DNA from: CAXSEF01 sp964236695
GTDB lineage: Bacteria; Pseudomonadota; Alphaproteobacteria; Acetobacterales; Acetobacteraceae
Direction of reading: 5' to 3'
Length of the DNA: 64,000 bases
NCBI GenBank assembly: GCA_964236695.1
Contig: CAXSFU010000002.1
Location: forward strand, 56,976 to 120,975
In this document: in pieces, positions 8,725 through 17,175 of the stretch
Layout: the number at the start of each line of letters is the position of its first letter
Position numbering within the stretch: position 1 is the stretch's first letter
Notes under the pieces: model-generated
What the model saw: only the letters and a program-made list of their open reading frames with translations
The model's database searches: none
Told to the model about the DNA's origin: nothing
Program-made: the position numbers and the translations under genes

Positions 8725-8867
8725 CTAGGAAGCAAGCCTGGGCGCTGCCCAGACCCGCCAGGGGCGAGCCGCCCCTGGACCGGCGTTGGTGAAGAATGTG
8801 TGTGCCGGTCCAGGGCGGCTCGCCCTGGCGGGGTCCAGGGGCAGAGCCCCTGGTCTTGCCTGCCTGC
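8725..8867. repeat. Type I modular palindromic repeat, copy 1
   Basis: Fills the whole gap between the ATPase start and the beta-propeller stop. It begins AGGAAGCAAG and ends CTTGCCTGCCT, so its ends mirror each other. Inside are several short GC-rich palindromes, such as CCAGGGGCAGAGCCCCTGG. Confidence 0.85.
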
Positions 8868-9878
8868 TCACTGCGGCGCCGCGACCACGCCCCAGGGCAG
8901 GCGGCCGACGGGGATCGACTTGACGACGGTGGGCCCGGACACGTCGATCACCGAGACGTCGTTCGACAGGCCGTTGGTGGCGAGGAGGTACTTGTTGTCC
9001 GCGGTGAAGCCCATCTGCCAGACGCGCTGGCCGACCAGGAGGTACTTCCTCACCTCGTAGGTGGCGGTGTCGATCACCGCGATGCGGTTGGCCGGGCCGA
9101 GGGCGACGAAGGCGGTCTTGTCGTCGGGGGTGAAGCGGATGCCGACGGCCTGGATTACCTCGGCGCGCAGGCCCTGCACGGCGAAGCTGATCTTGTGGGT
9201 GATGGTGTGGGTCTTCGGGTCGATCACGCTGACGGTGCCGCCCAGCTCGGAGCTGACCCAGACCTCGGAGCCGTCGTGCTTGAACAGGGCGACGCGGGGA
9301 CGGGGGTCGACCAGGACGTTGGCGACCGGCTTCATCGTCTTGTAGTCGATGAAATGGGCCATGTTGGTGGTCTCGGACGTGTTGACGATGGTCTGGCCGT
9401 CGGGGCTGACGGCCATGCCCTCCGGCTCCACGCCGGTGGGGATGCGGGCGAGCACCTTGTGGGTCGCGACGTCGATCGCGGTGACCATGTTGTCGTTCTC
9501 GTTGGACACGAACAGCGGGTTGCCTGAGGCGGCGAGCGCGAAGGTTTCCGGGTCGGGGCCGGACGGCAGGTCGCCGGTGACCTGCTGGGTGGCGGTGTCG
9601 ATGATCTGGATGGTGTCGTCGTCGCTGGCGCACACGAGCACGCTCTTGCCGTCGTGGGTCATGGTGATGCCGCGCGGCCGCTGTCCGACCGGGATCGTGG
9701 CGACCGTCTTCATCTGGTCCATGTCGATGACGCTGACGGTGTTGTCGCGCTCGTTGGTGACGTAGGCGAGGTTGGCGGCGTGGGCGGTGGGGGCGGCGGC
9801 GAGGGCGGCAAGCAAGGCAAGGCCAGGGGCTCTGCCCCTGGACCCCGCCAGGGCGAGCCGCCCTGGACCGGCACACAC
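8868..9878 (-). CDS. YVTN-type beta-propeller protein of PQQ-dependent catabolism
   Basis: A periplasmic seven-bladed beta-propeller built from repeats such as AYVTNERDNTVSVID and LPSGPDPETFALA. This is the propeller family that accompanies PQQ-dehydrogenase ABC transporters. The mature part starts near ANLAYVT. Just upstream the reading frame runs into a type I repeat, with no ATG. I chose the GTG at 9878 (AGGA five bases before it), which gives 336 residues and a signal peptide whose n- and h-regions are repeat-encoded. A TTG at 9815 would give 315 residues with a very short leader. The body of the protein is certain; the start is not. Confidence 0.85.
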   Translation of the reverse strand: MCAGPGRLALAGSRGRAPGLALLAALAAAPTAHAANLAYVTNERDNTVSVIDMDQMKTVATIPVGQRPRGITMTHDGKSVLVCASDDDTIQIIDTATQQVTGDLPSGPDPETFALAASGNPLFVSNENDNMVTAIDVATHKVLARIPTGVEPEGMAVSPDGQTIVNTSETTNMAHFIDYKTMKPVANVLVDPRPRVALFKHDGSEVWVSSELGGTVSVIDPKTHTITHKISFAVQGLRAEVIQAVGIRFTPDDKTAFVALGPANRIAVIDTATYEVRKYLLVGQRVWQMGFTADNKYLLATNGLSNDVSVIDVSGPTVVKSIPVGRLPWGVVAAPQ

Positions 9879-9982
9879 TGGAGTCCTGTCCCGGACTGTC
9901 GGGGTGTCCACAGCATCGTGCGCCGGTCCAGGGCGGCTCGCCCTGGCGGGTCCAGGGCAGAGCCCTGGCCTTGCTGTCCTGT
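9811..9982. repeat. Type I modular palindromic repeat, copy 2
   Basis: Lies between the binding-protein stop and the propeller gene and overlaps the predicted first codons of the latter. Both mirrored ends (AAGCAAGGCAAGGCCAGGGG and CCCTGGCCTTGCTGTCCTG) and two CCAGGGC-type palindromes are present, around a unique centre at about 9877-9920. Confidence 0.85.
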
Positions 9983-11416
9983 TCACTTCAGCTTGCATGT
10001 CGTTTCCGGTCGGTCGTAGCCGAGCGTGTCGAGCTCGGTCACCTGGTGGAGGAAGCCGGGCTGCGGCGAAATCGAGACGATCGTGCGGCCGTCGGCGAGC
10101 AGCAGGGGCTGGCGCAGCTGGAGGTCCCAGTCGCGCAGGGTGAGCTTCTGCCCCTTGTAGGCGGCAACGCCGAAGGCCGGGGATTTCATGTAGGCGATCA
10201 CCGCGGCGGGGTCGCCGGAGGTCACGTGGCTGGTGGCCTCGCCGATCATGCGCACGGCGGTCCAGGCCTGCAGGTCGGAGGCGCGCATGCCGCGGTGGAA
10301 GTTGCGGCCGAAGCGGTTCTGCAGCTGGGTGCCGCCGAAGCTCTCGCTCGACGGGTCCCAGCTTTCCGGGACCATGCCGGCGGATCCCGCGACCGGGCGG
10401 GGGTCCCAGGTGCGGTAGGGGAGGTACTCGGCGAACACGGAGTTCTCGTCGGCGGCGACGGCGACGTCGTAGGCGGGGGCGCCCTGGGTGAAGACGGGCA
10501 TCTGCTGCTGGGTCTGCACGACGCCGGAGTCGGTTTCGCGCGAGCCGTCGGTGTCCTTGTAGGTGCGCTCCTCGACGATCTTCGCCCCGTAGCGCTTGGC
10601 GGTGCGGCGGTAGGCGTCGCCGAGGGCGATGTCGTCGGGGTGGGAGCCGACGAGGAGCAGCCAGCGGGTCCACTTCTTCCAGACCAGGTACTGGCCGACG
10701 GCGTCGGCGAGCATGGCGCGGGAGGGGGCGACGTTGACGAGGTTGGCCTGGCAGTCGGCGCCGCGCAGGTCGTCGTCGGGGGCGGCGACGTTGAAAATCG
10801 TGGTGCCGGACGGCTTGGCGGCCAGCGCGAGCTTCAGGACGAGGGGACCGGGGACGTCGGTGAGTACGAGGCGGATGCCCTGGGCGGTGAGGCGGGCCAG
10901 CTCGGCGACGATGTCGGTGGCGGCGCGCACGGGGGCGTCGACCAGGGTAAAGGCCTGGTTCATGAAGCGGCCGGTGGTGTTGTTGTCGTCCAGGCCGAGC
11001 TTTGCCCCGGCGAGGCCGTCGTCGGCGGGAGGCTGGTCGAGCAGCGAGATCACCGGGCGGCGCTCGACCCAGCGCAGGTAGCCGATGCGGGTGTCGAGCG
11101 TGCCGGGGGCGGCCTCGGACGTCGGGGCGTCGGGCGCCTGCGGTGCGGCGGGCGATGCGGTGGCGGGGGTCGTGGCGTCGGGCGGGGTGTCTGGCGCAGC
11201 GGGGCGGTCGGCGGCGGCGGAGGCGTTGGCGAGCTGGGAGTCGACGGAGCCGGCGCCGGCGGGGACGCCCCCGGACGGGGTCGCCCCGGAGTCCTGGGCG
11301 CGCGCGGGGCGAAGGGCCGCGCGGAGCGTGCACCCGGCGGCGGCGCATGCCACAAGGTGACGCCGGCTGATGCCGTTGCCCGCCGCCGCTTTTGGACGTT
11401 TCATGCGCGCCACCAT
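9983..11416 (-). CDS. ABC transporter substrate-binding protein, PQQ-dependent alcohol dehydrogenase system
   Basis: A 477-residue exported protein. The N-terminus carries a twin-arginine-like signal (ISRRHLVACAAAG, about residues 20-32) and a long Ala/Pro/Thr linker (about 45-100). The rest resembles a type I periplasmic binding fold (LDTRIGYLRWVERRP, DNNTTGRFMNQAFTL, DPRPVAGSAGMVPESW), typical of the binding protein in PQQ alcohol-dehydrogenase clusters. It is first in the minus-strand operon. ATG at 11416 or at 11404 are both possible starts. Its promoter should lie in the 66-base divergent gap to the next gene. Confidence 0.87.
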   Translation of the reverse strand: MVARMKRPKAAAGNGISRRHLVACAAAGCTLRAALRPARAQDSGATPSGGVPAGAGSVDSQLANASAAADRPAAPDTPPDATTPATASPAAPQAPDAPTSEAAPGTLDTRIGYLRWVERRPVISLLDQPPADDGLAGAKLGLDDNNTTGRFMNQAFTLVDAPVRAATDIVAELARLTAQGIRLVLTDVPGPLVLKLALAAKPSGTTIFNVAAPDDDLRGADCQANLVNVAPSRAMLADAVGQYLVWKKWTRWLLLVGSHPDDIALGDAYRRTAKRYGAKIVEERTYKDTDGSRETDSGVVQTQQQMPVFTQGAPAYDVAVAADENSVFAEYLPYRTWDPRPVAGSAGMVPESWDPSSESFGGTQLQNRFGRNFHRGMRASDLQAWTAVRMIGEATSHVTSGDPAAVIAYMKSPAFGVAAYKGQKLTLRDWDLQLRQPLLLADGRTIVSISPQPGFLHQVTELDTLGYDRPETTCKLK

Positions 11417-11482
11417 GAACAACAGCCCCACCGCGATCAAGGCCGCCCGAGGCCGCCAGGGGCGCCAGGGAGCCGATACGCC

Positions 11483-12229
11483 ATGAATTCGCAGCCACGT
11501 TCCTTCCGCCCGGCCTCCGCCGCGTCGACGCGGCCCGGTCCGGCCGCGCACGTTGCCGTGTTTGTTGCGGCGCTCGCCGTCGCGGCGTGCGCCTCGGTCG
11601 CGGCGCGCGCCCAGGCGGGCGATCCGGTGGCGCCCGCCGCGGCGCCGGCGGCGGCAGGGGCGGCCGGCGAGGCGGCGCCGAAGCCGCTGTCGGGCGACTA
11701 CGCGGCGCTTGCGGACGCCAGGCCGATGACGGCCGCGTTCTTCCCGTTCAGCATGGACGACACCAGCCTGCAGGGCTCGGAGGAAGGGCTGCCGCAGGCG
11801 GAGCGCGACCGGCTGAAGAAGCTCGACGCGATCCTGGTGCAGATGCTGGAGGCGACGGGCAAGTTCACGCCGGTCGACACCTCCCATGTGGCGCCGGACA
11901 CGCTGGCCGCGGTGGACGCGGAAAGCACGCGGCTCAAGGTGTGGGACTGCAACGGCTGCGATGTCGATGAGGCGAAGAAGCTCGGCGCGCAGGTGTCGGT
12001 CGCGGCCTGGGTGCAGAAGGTGTCGCGGCTGATCCTGAACGTGAACGTCACCATCCGCGACGTGGCGGACAACCGGCTGCTGTACGGCGGCAGCGTCGAC
12101 ATCCGCGGCGATACCGACGATTCCTGGACGCGTGGGCTGCGCTACCTGATCAAGGACCGCATGTTCCAGGGGCCGCACACGGCGGGTGCGACGGCCGCGG
12201 CCGGGGCGCCGGAGGCCGCCGCGCGTTGA
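11483..12229 (+). CDS. Exported DUF2380/DUF3280-like protein of methylotrophy clusters
   Basis: A 248-residue protein with an N-terminal export signal ending near the AAR-AQA region, followed by an Ala/Pro-rich spacer. The conserved domain (about residues 70-230) includes TAAFFPFSMDDTSL, WDCNGC and the strongly conserved WVQKVSRLILNVNV. Similar domains of unknown function occur next to PQQ-dehydrogenase and C1 genes; I cannot check which DUF number applies. It is divergent from the binding-protein gene and its stop overlaps the start of the MfnB-FolB gene. Confidence 0.75.
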   Translation: MNSQPRSFRPASAASTRPGPAAHVAVFVAALAVAACASVAARAQAGDPVAPAAAPAAAGAAGEAAPKPLSGDYAALADARPMTAAFFPFSMDDTSLQGSEEGLPQAERDRLKKLDAILVQMLEATGKFTPVDTSHVAPDTLAAVDAESTRLKVWDCNGCDVDEAKKLGAQVSVAAWVQKVSRLILNVNVTIRDVADNRLLYGGSVDIRGDTDDSWTRGLRYLIKDRMFQGPHTAGATAAAGAPEAAAR

Positions 12230-13323
12230 CGCGCATGCTGGCCAGCGTCGCCACCGCCGGCGAGGCGCTGCTCGCAGAGCGCGGCGGCGCCGACGTGATC
12301 GACCTCAAGGACCCCGCGCGGGGAGCGCTGGGCGAGGTGGCGCCGGAGACGCTGCGCGCAGCGGTGGCGGCGATCGGCGGGCGGCGTCGCACCAGCGCGG
12401 TGACCGGCGACCTGCCGATGCAGCCGGACCGCGTGGTTGCCGCCGCGGAGGCGGCGTCGGCGGCGGGGGTGGACGACGTCAAGATCGGGGTTTTCCCCGG
12501 GGGCGACGCGGAGGGCTGCGTGCGGGCGCTGGCGCCGCTGGCGGGGCGGGCGAGCCTGGTCGCGGTGCTGTTCGCCGATGCGGCGCCGGAGCTGTCGCTG
12601 CTGGGACTGCTGGCTTCGTGCGGGTTCGCCGGCGCGATGCTCGACACCAGCGGCAAGCAGGCGGGGCGGCTGCTGACGCACATGCCGTTGGCGGCGCTGG
12701 CGCGGTTCGTGACGACGTGCCGGGGGCACGGGCTGATGTCGGGGCTGGCGGGATCGCTGGAAGCGCCGGACGTGCCGCGGCTGCTGGTGCTGGGGCCGGA
12801 CGTGCTGGGCTTCCGCGGCGCGCTGTGCGAGGGCGCGGTGCGCACGGCGGCGCTCAGCCCGGCGGCGGTGGCGCGCATCCGGGCGCTGATCCCCGCGGAA
12901 GGCGACGCCGCGGCCGGCGGCGACCTGCGGGTGCTGTCGGCGCGCGGGTATGCGCCGGCGGTGCAGGACGCCCGCGGCGCGGACAGCGTGTTCGTGCGCG
13001 ACCTGGTGCTGCCGATGCAGGTGGGGGCGTATGCGTTCGAGCACGGGCACACGCAGCGGGTGCGCTTCGACGTGGAGGCGTCGGTGGCGCGGCCGGCGGT
13101 GCTGACGGCGGAGCTGGCGGACGTGTTCTCCTACGACGTGATCACGGACGGCATCCGGCTGCTGATCGAGGAGCACATCGACCTGCTGGAGACGCTGGCG
13201 GAGCGGATCGCGGCGATGCTGCTGGCGCACCCGGCGGTGCTGCGGGTGCGGGTGCGGCTGGAGAAGCTCGACGTGGGCGAGGGCGTGGTCGGGTGCGCGA
13301 TCGAGCGGGTCAGGGCGGCGTGA
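12226..13323 (+). CDS. MfnB-like furan synthase fused to dihydroneopterin aldolase
   Basis: Two-domain cofactor enzyme of 365 residues. Residues 1-225 match MfnB, which makes (5-formylfuran-3-yl)methyl phosphate, a precursor of methanofuran. The Schiff-base lysine context IDLKDP has Lys28, with Lys86 in DDVKIG and Asp140/Lys144 in LDTSGK, matching the known MfnB active-site spacing. Residues about 240-365 resemble FolB (VLPMQVGAYAFEHG, LEKLDVGEGVVGCAIE), which cleaves dihydroneopterin in pterin synthesis. The fusion links the methanofuran and methanopterin branches. The TTG start overlaps the previous stop (TTGA); ATG at 12235 is an alternative. Confidence 0.85.
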   Translation: MTRMLASVATAGEALLAERGGADVIDLKDPARGALGEVAPETLRAAVAAIGGRRRTSAVTGDLPMQPDRVVAAAEAASAAGVDDVKIGVFPGGDAEGCVRALAPLAGRASLVAVLFADAAPELSLLGLLASCGFAGAMLDTSGKQAGRLLTHMPLAALARFVTTCRGHGLMSGLAGSLEAPDVPRLLVLGPDVLGFRGALCEGAVRTAALSPAAVARIRALIPAEGDAAAGGDLRVLSARGYAPAVQDARGADSVFVRDLVLPMQVGAYAFEHGHTQRVRFDVEASVARPAVLTAELADVFSYDVITDGIRLLIEEHIDLLETLAERIAAMLLAHPAVLRVRVRLEKLDVGEGVVGCAIERVRAA

Positions 13324-13332
13324 GGCCTGGGC

Positions 13333-13471
13333 TGAAGGAAGCAAGGCCGGGCTCTGCCCGGACCCGCCAAAGGGCGGAGCCCTTTGGAAGCCCTGGACTT
13401 AGGGAATGGATTCCAAAGGCTCGCCTTTGGTGGGGTCCAGGGGCGGCGTCCCTGGCCTTGCTGCCTTCCTG
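13333..13471. repeat. Type I modular palindromic repeat, copy 3
   Basis: Begins GAAGGAAGCAAGGCC and ends GGCCTTGCTGCCTTCCTG directly before the ATG of the kinase gene. It contains the CCAAAGGC-GAG-GCCTTTGG-type module. It interrupts a run of co-oriented cofactor genes. Confidence 0.85.
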
Positions 13472-14098
13472 ATGCCCCCGGTCGTGGTCAAGCTCGGCGG
13501 CAGCCACGCGGACGCGCCGGCGCTGCGCGCGGCGTGGCTGGCAGCGTTGTCCGCGGCCGACGGGCCGGTGGTGCTGGTGCCCGGCGGCGGGCCGTTCGCG
13601 GAACTGGTGCGCGCGCAGCAGGGGGCGATGGGGTACGACGACGCGGTGGCGCACGACATGGCGCTGCTGGCGATGGGGCAGTACGGGCTGGTGCTGGCGG
13701 CGGCGCCGGGGTGCGTGGCGGCGGGGAGTGCCGCGGGGATCGCGCGGGCGCTGGCGGCGGGGCGGGTGCCGGTGTGGCTGCCGTCGGCGATGCTGGCGCG
13801 GGCGAAGGGTGTCGCGAAGGGGTGGGCGGTCACGTCGGACAGCCTGGCGTTGTGGCTCGGGCGGCGGCTGGGGGCGCGGGCGGTGCTGCTGGTGAAGCGG
13901 GACGCGGACGCGCCGGGGCTGGACGCGGCGTTCGCGGGGTTCCTTGCGCGGTTCGGCGGGGAGGTGCGGGTCGCGGGGCCGGAGGACGTGCCGGGGCGGC
14001 TGGAGGTCGCGGGGCTGCCGGGGCGGGTGCTGCGGCGGGGCGGGGCGGGGCGTGCGGGCGGGGCCGGCGCGGCAGCGGCGGGCGGGGCGGCGGCGTGA
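13472..14098 (+). CDS. Small amino-acid-kinase family protein of methanopterin/methanofuran cluster
   Basis: A 208-residue kinase of the amino acid kinase fold. The N-terminal nucleotide/phosphate motif is VVVKLGGS and a second Gly-rich loop is VPGGGPFAELVR. In methanogens MfnE of this superfamily phosphorylates the aminomethylfuran phosphate; the neighbouring MfnB domain makes the same role likely here. It is short for the family, with an Ala/Gly-rich tail. The ATG at 13472 follows a type I repeat without a clear ribosome site; the frame is open further upstream through the repeat. The stop overlaps the next gene (GTGA). Confidence 0.8.
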   Translation: MPPVVVKLGGSHADAPALRAAWLAALSAADGPVVLVPGGGPFAELVRAQQGAMGYDDAVAHDMALLAMGQYGLVLAAAPGCVAAGSAAGIARALAAGRVPVWLPSAMLARAKGVAKGWAVTSDSLALWLGRRLGARAVLLVKRDADAPGLDAAFAGFLARFGGEVRVAGPEDVPGRLEVAGLPGRVLRRGGAGRAGGAGAAAAGGAAA

Positions 14099-15531
14099 GC
14101 GAGCGGGTCGCGTTCCTCACCGGGCACCTGGCGGAGCGGCGGCTGCGGCAGGTGCTGGAAGGGCTGGGCGACCTCGGCTTCGAGTGGTCGGTGGTCAACA
14201 TCGGGGTCAAGGTCGCGGCGCTGATGACGGAGGCAATCGTGCTGCGGCGGATGCCGCGGCCGCTGGAGGCGGACAGGGTGGTGCTGCCGGGGCGGGCGGG
14301 GGTCGATCCGCAGCGACTGTCGGACGCGCTGGGAGTAAGAGTGGAGCGCGGGCCGGACGAGCTGGTGGACCTGCCGCGGTTCCTCGGGCGGGGCGGCAGG
14401 CCGCCGGACCTGTCGCGCTACGACATCAGGATCTTCGGGGAGATCGTGGAGGCGATCACGCTGTCGCCGGAGGCGCTGCTGGCGCGGGCGCGGCAGATGC
14501 ACGCGGACGGGGCGGATGTCATCGACGTGGGGTGCAAGCCGGGGACGCCGTTCCCGGGGCTTGAGGAGGCGGTGTGCACGCTGAAGGCGGCGGGGCTGCG
14601 GGTCAGCGTGGATTCGGGCAACACCGAGGAGCTGCGGCGCGGGGCGCTGGCGGGGGCGGACTTCCTGCTCAGCCTGACCGAGCACCAGCTCGACGTGGTG
14701 GAGGGGACGGCGGCGGTGCCGGTGCTGATCCCGTCGGTGCACGGCGACCTCGACAGCCTGGTGCGGGCGCACGACCTGGCGGTGGCGCGGGGGATCGAGT
14801 GCATCCTCGACCCGATCCTTGACCCGATCCATTTCGGGTTCGCGGCCTCGCTGGTGCGCTACCACGCGCTGCGCGAGCGGCTGCCGGAGGCGGAGATCCT
14901 GATGGGGACGGGCAACCTCACCGAGCTGACGGACGCGGACACGTCGGGGATCACGGCGATGCTGCTCGGCGTGTGCTCGGAGCTGGCGATCCGGGCGGTG
15001 CTGATCGTGCAGGTCAGCCCGCACACGCGTCGCACGGTGGCCGAGCACGACGCGGCGCGGCGGATGATGTTCGCGGCCAGGGCCAACAACGACCTGCCGA
15101 AGAACTACGGCGGCGGGCTGCTGCAGGTGCATGACCGCTCGCCGTTCACGCAGGGAGTGGAGGACATCGCGCTGCAGGCGGAGGCGGTGCGAGACCGCAA
15201 CTGGCGGATCGCGACGGCGGCCGACGGGGTGCATGCGTGGAGCGCTGGGCGGCACCTGGTCGGTGCGGACACGATGGCGTTCTACCCGGACCTCGGCGTG
15301 GGGGACGACGCGCCGCACGCGTTCTACCTCGGCGCGGAGCTGGCGCGGGCGGAGACGGCGTGGAGCCTGGGCAAGCGCTACGTGCAGGACGAGCCACTGG
15401 CGTGGGGCGTCGCGGTGCCGATCGCGCAGCGGGACCGGACACGGCTGGTGGAGGAGGGGCATACGCTGCGCGAGGGGCATGCGGCACACGTTCGGCCGCG
15501 GCCGGACCAGGGGGAGGACGCCGGGTCCTGA
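14095..15531 (+). CDS. Dihydropteroate-synthase-like protein (DUF6513 type)
   Basis: A 478-residue protein with an N-terminal domain special to this family (VAFLTGHLAERRLRQVLEGL) and a C-terminal TIM-barrel like dihydropteroate synthase (ADVIDVGCKPG, VSVDSGN, ILMGTGNLTELTDADTSGI). In methylotrophs and methanogens such proteins belong to the tetrahydromethanopterin pathway, where they may join the pterin to the aminobenzoate-ribose unit. Translation is coupled to the kinase gene by a four-base overlap. The nucleotide start is GTG. Function is inferred from family and context. Confidence 0.83.
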   Translation: MSERVAFLTGHLAERRLRQVLEGLGDLGFEWSVVNIGVKVAALMTEAIVLRRMPRPLEADRVVLPGRAGVDPQRLSDALGVRVERGPDELVDLPRFLGRGGRPPDLSRYDIRIFGEIVEAITLSPEALLARARQMHADGADVIDVGCKPGTPFPGLEEAVCTLKAAGLRVSVDSGNTEELRRGALAGADFLLSLTEHQLDVVEGTAAVPVLIPSVHGDLDSLVRAHDLAVARGIECILDPILDPIHFGFAASLVRYHALRERLPEAEILMGTGNLTELTDADTSGITAMLLGVCSELAIRAVLIVQVSPHTRRTVAEHDAARRMMFAARANNDLPKNYGGGLLQVHDRSPFTQGVEDIALQAEAVRDRNWRIATAADGVHAWSAGRHLVGADTMAFYPDLGVGDDAPHAFYLGAELARAETAWSLGKRYVQDEPLAWGVAVPIAQRDRTRLVEEGHTLREGHAAHVRPRPDQGEDAGS

Positions 15532-15540
15532 CGCCGGCCT

Positions 15541-15789
15541 GGAAGGAAGCAAGGCTGGGCTCTCCCTCCGCCTGCCATTCCAATGGCCCAAGCAGGCCAT
15601 TGGAACCTTTGGCAGGCTACGCCCAGACCCGCCAGGCGGAGGTGGCCAAAGGTTCCGACGATCCGCCTGGATCGTTGGAAAGGCCACCGGAAGGAGCCGC
15701 CCCTGGACCCGGCCTTACTTAAGGATCGGATTCCGAAGGCTTGCCTTTGGCGGAGTTTGAGGCAGAGCCTCAACCTTCCTTGCCTGCTC
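15541..15789. repeat. Type I modular palindromic repeat, copy 4 (long form)
   Basis: A long copy of about 250 bases. It starts GGAAGGAAGCAAGGCTGGG and ends CCTTCCTTGCCTGCTCC. Besides the usual palindromes it carries a long imperfect cruciform module at about 15650-15696, centred on ACGATCC-GCCT-GGATCGT and closed by GGTGGCC/GGCCACC, which recurs in the copies at 27.9 and 47.0 kb. The 3' end of the next minus-strand gene reaches into it. Confidence 0.85.
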
Positions 15790-16320
15790 CGGAGGTGCGT
15801 CCCGCAGCGCGCGGCGTCGCGCGTCGATGATCGCCGCGAGGCGCGCGCCGGCCACCGGGTCGCGCCACAGCAGCACCAGCGCGCCTGCCAGGCCGCCGTG
15901 CAGGAGCAGCGCGCCGAGGCGCAGGTGCGCCATGTCCCAGATCAGGCCCGGCCCCGCCCAGGTTGCCGCCAGGGCCAGCACGTATCCGGCGATCCACGGC
16001 GGAGTGGCCGTGCTGCCCAGGCGCCACGCGATCCCGGCGGTGGCCGCCGCGGCTGCGGCCATCTTGAGCACGGCCATCGCGCGCAGCAGCCAGGCCAGTG
16101 CCGGGTCGAGCGACACCGCGCGCGCCACCGTCTGCGCGTCGATCGCCATGAACCCTGCCGCTGCGGCCGCGAGCGCCACCAGCAGCACGGCGCCCCTCGC
16201 GGCGGCGGGAGACCATGCTGTCGCGCGCCTCCCGACGCTCTGTGGCGTGGCGCGCGGCGGAAAGGGCGTTGCCAGGCCCAGGCGGGTCGCCGCGCCGTCG
16301 CTCGTTCCGGTGTTGATCAT
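15715..16320 (-). CDS. Hypothetical membrane protein, about four membrane segments
   Basis: A 201-residue protein I do not recognise. Hydrophobic segments lie at about 43-62, 80-100, 110-130 and 135-155, separated by short loops, suggesting a small inner-membrane protein. It is transcribed opposite to the cofactor genes on both sides. Its last 20 or so codons (after PEQARKVEALP) fall in the type I repeat, so the original stop was probably lost or moved when the repeat arrived. No function can be assigned. Confidence 0.6.
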   Translation of the reverse strand: MINTGTSDGAATRLGLATPFPPRATPQSVGRRATAWSPAAARGAVLLVALAAAAAGFMAIDAQTVARAVSLDPALAWLLRAMAVLKMAAAAAATAGIAWRLGSTATPPWIAGYVLALAATWAGPGLIWDMAHLRLGALLLHGGLAGALVLLWRDPVAGARLAAIIDARRRALRDAPPEQARKVEALPQTPPKASLRNPILK

Positions 16321-16538
16321 CGCAGCTCCACCTGCATCGGCTTCCTGAAACCCTGGCCGGGATGCGGGGTGGATGCAAAGCCTTCTCGCGCGCTCGGAGG
16401 CTGCGCGGCCCGCGCGTCCGGGCAGGGGAACAATGTCCTGGACCTCGGGGCGGGCAGCCGCCTCTATGGGATGCGGGGCCGGCGAACGCCGCGCCCTTGG
16501 CGTTTCCGCTCGCCACACATTCAGCCGCCTTGGACGCC

Positions 16539-17099
16539 ATGCCCCTGATCCGCGAGACCATCGTCGCCACCCTCTCCCCCGACGGGCGCCCGCACCTGGC
16601 GCCGCTGGGGGTGATCCAGCACGGGGCGCTGTGGACGATCGCGCCGTTCCAGCCGTCGGCGACGCTGGCGAACCTGCTGGCGGTGCCGCAGGCCACGGCG
16701 AGTCATCCGGCGGACGTGCGGGTGTTCGCGGGGCTGCTGACCGGGCGGCGGGAGTGGGAGGTGGTGGCGTCGGAGGCGGTGCGGCCGCCGCGGCTGGCGG
16801 GGGCGCTGGCGCACTGGGAGCTGGAGGTGTCGGCGCTGCACGAGGACGAGGTGCGGCCGCGGTTCCACTGCCGGGTGGTGCACGAGGCGGCGCATGCGGC
16901 GTTTCCGGGCTACAACCGGGCGGCGGCGGCGGTGATCGAGGGGGCGATCCTGGTGAGCCGGCTGCGGATGCTGGCGCGCGAGAAGGTGGACGCGGAGATG
17001 GCGTACCTGCGGATCGCGGTGGAGAAGACGGCGGGGGCGGCGGAGCGCGAGGCGTGGGGGTGGCTGGAGGAGGCGGTGGCGGCGCAGCGGGCGGGGTGA
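16539..17099 (+). CDS. DUF447-family protein, probable C1-cofactor metabolism
   Basis: A 186-residue protein of the DUF447 family, which has a flavin-reductase-like split-barrel fold. It opens MPLIRETIVATLSPDGRPHLAPLGV and continues with the family's conserved TGRREWEV region and FPGYNRAAAAVIEGAILVSR. In methylotrophs these genes sit with methanopterin and methanofuran genes, as here. No catalytic role is proven. The ATG at 16539 was chosen because the conserved region starts there; a TTG nine bases upstream is possible. Confidence 0.75.
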   Translation: MPLIRETIVATLSPDGRPHLAPLGVIQHGALWTIAPFQPSATLANLLAVPQATASHPADVRVFAGLLTGRREWEVVASEAVRPPRLAGALAHWELEVSALHEDEVRPRFHCRVVHEAAHAAFPGYNRAAAAVIEGAILVSRLRMLAREKVDAEMAYLRIAVEKTAGAAEREAWGWLEEAVAAQRAG

Positions 17100-17175
17100 G
17101 GGACAGGGCTGCACGCGCGGCGTGCGTATGATAGTGCGGCGGACGGGTTTGTGCTGCCTGCTTCGAGAGGTGACC

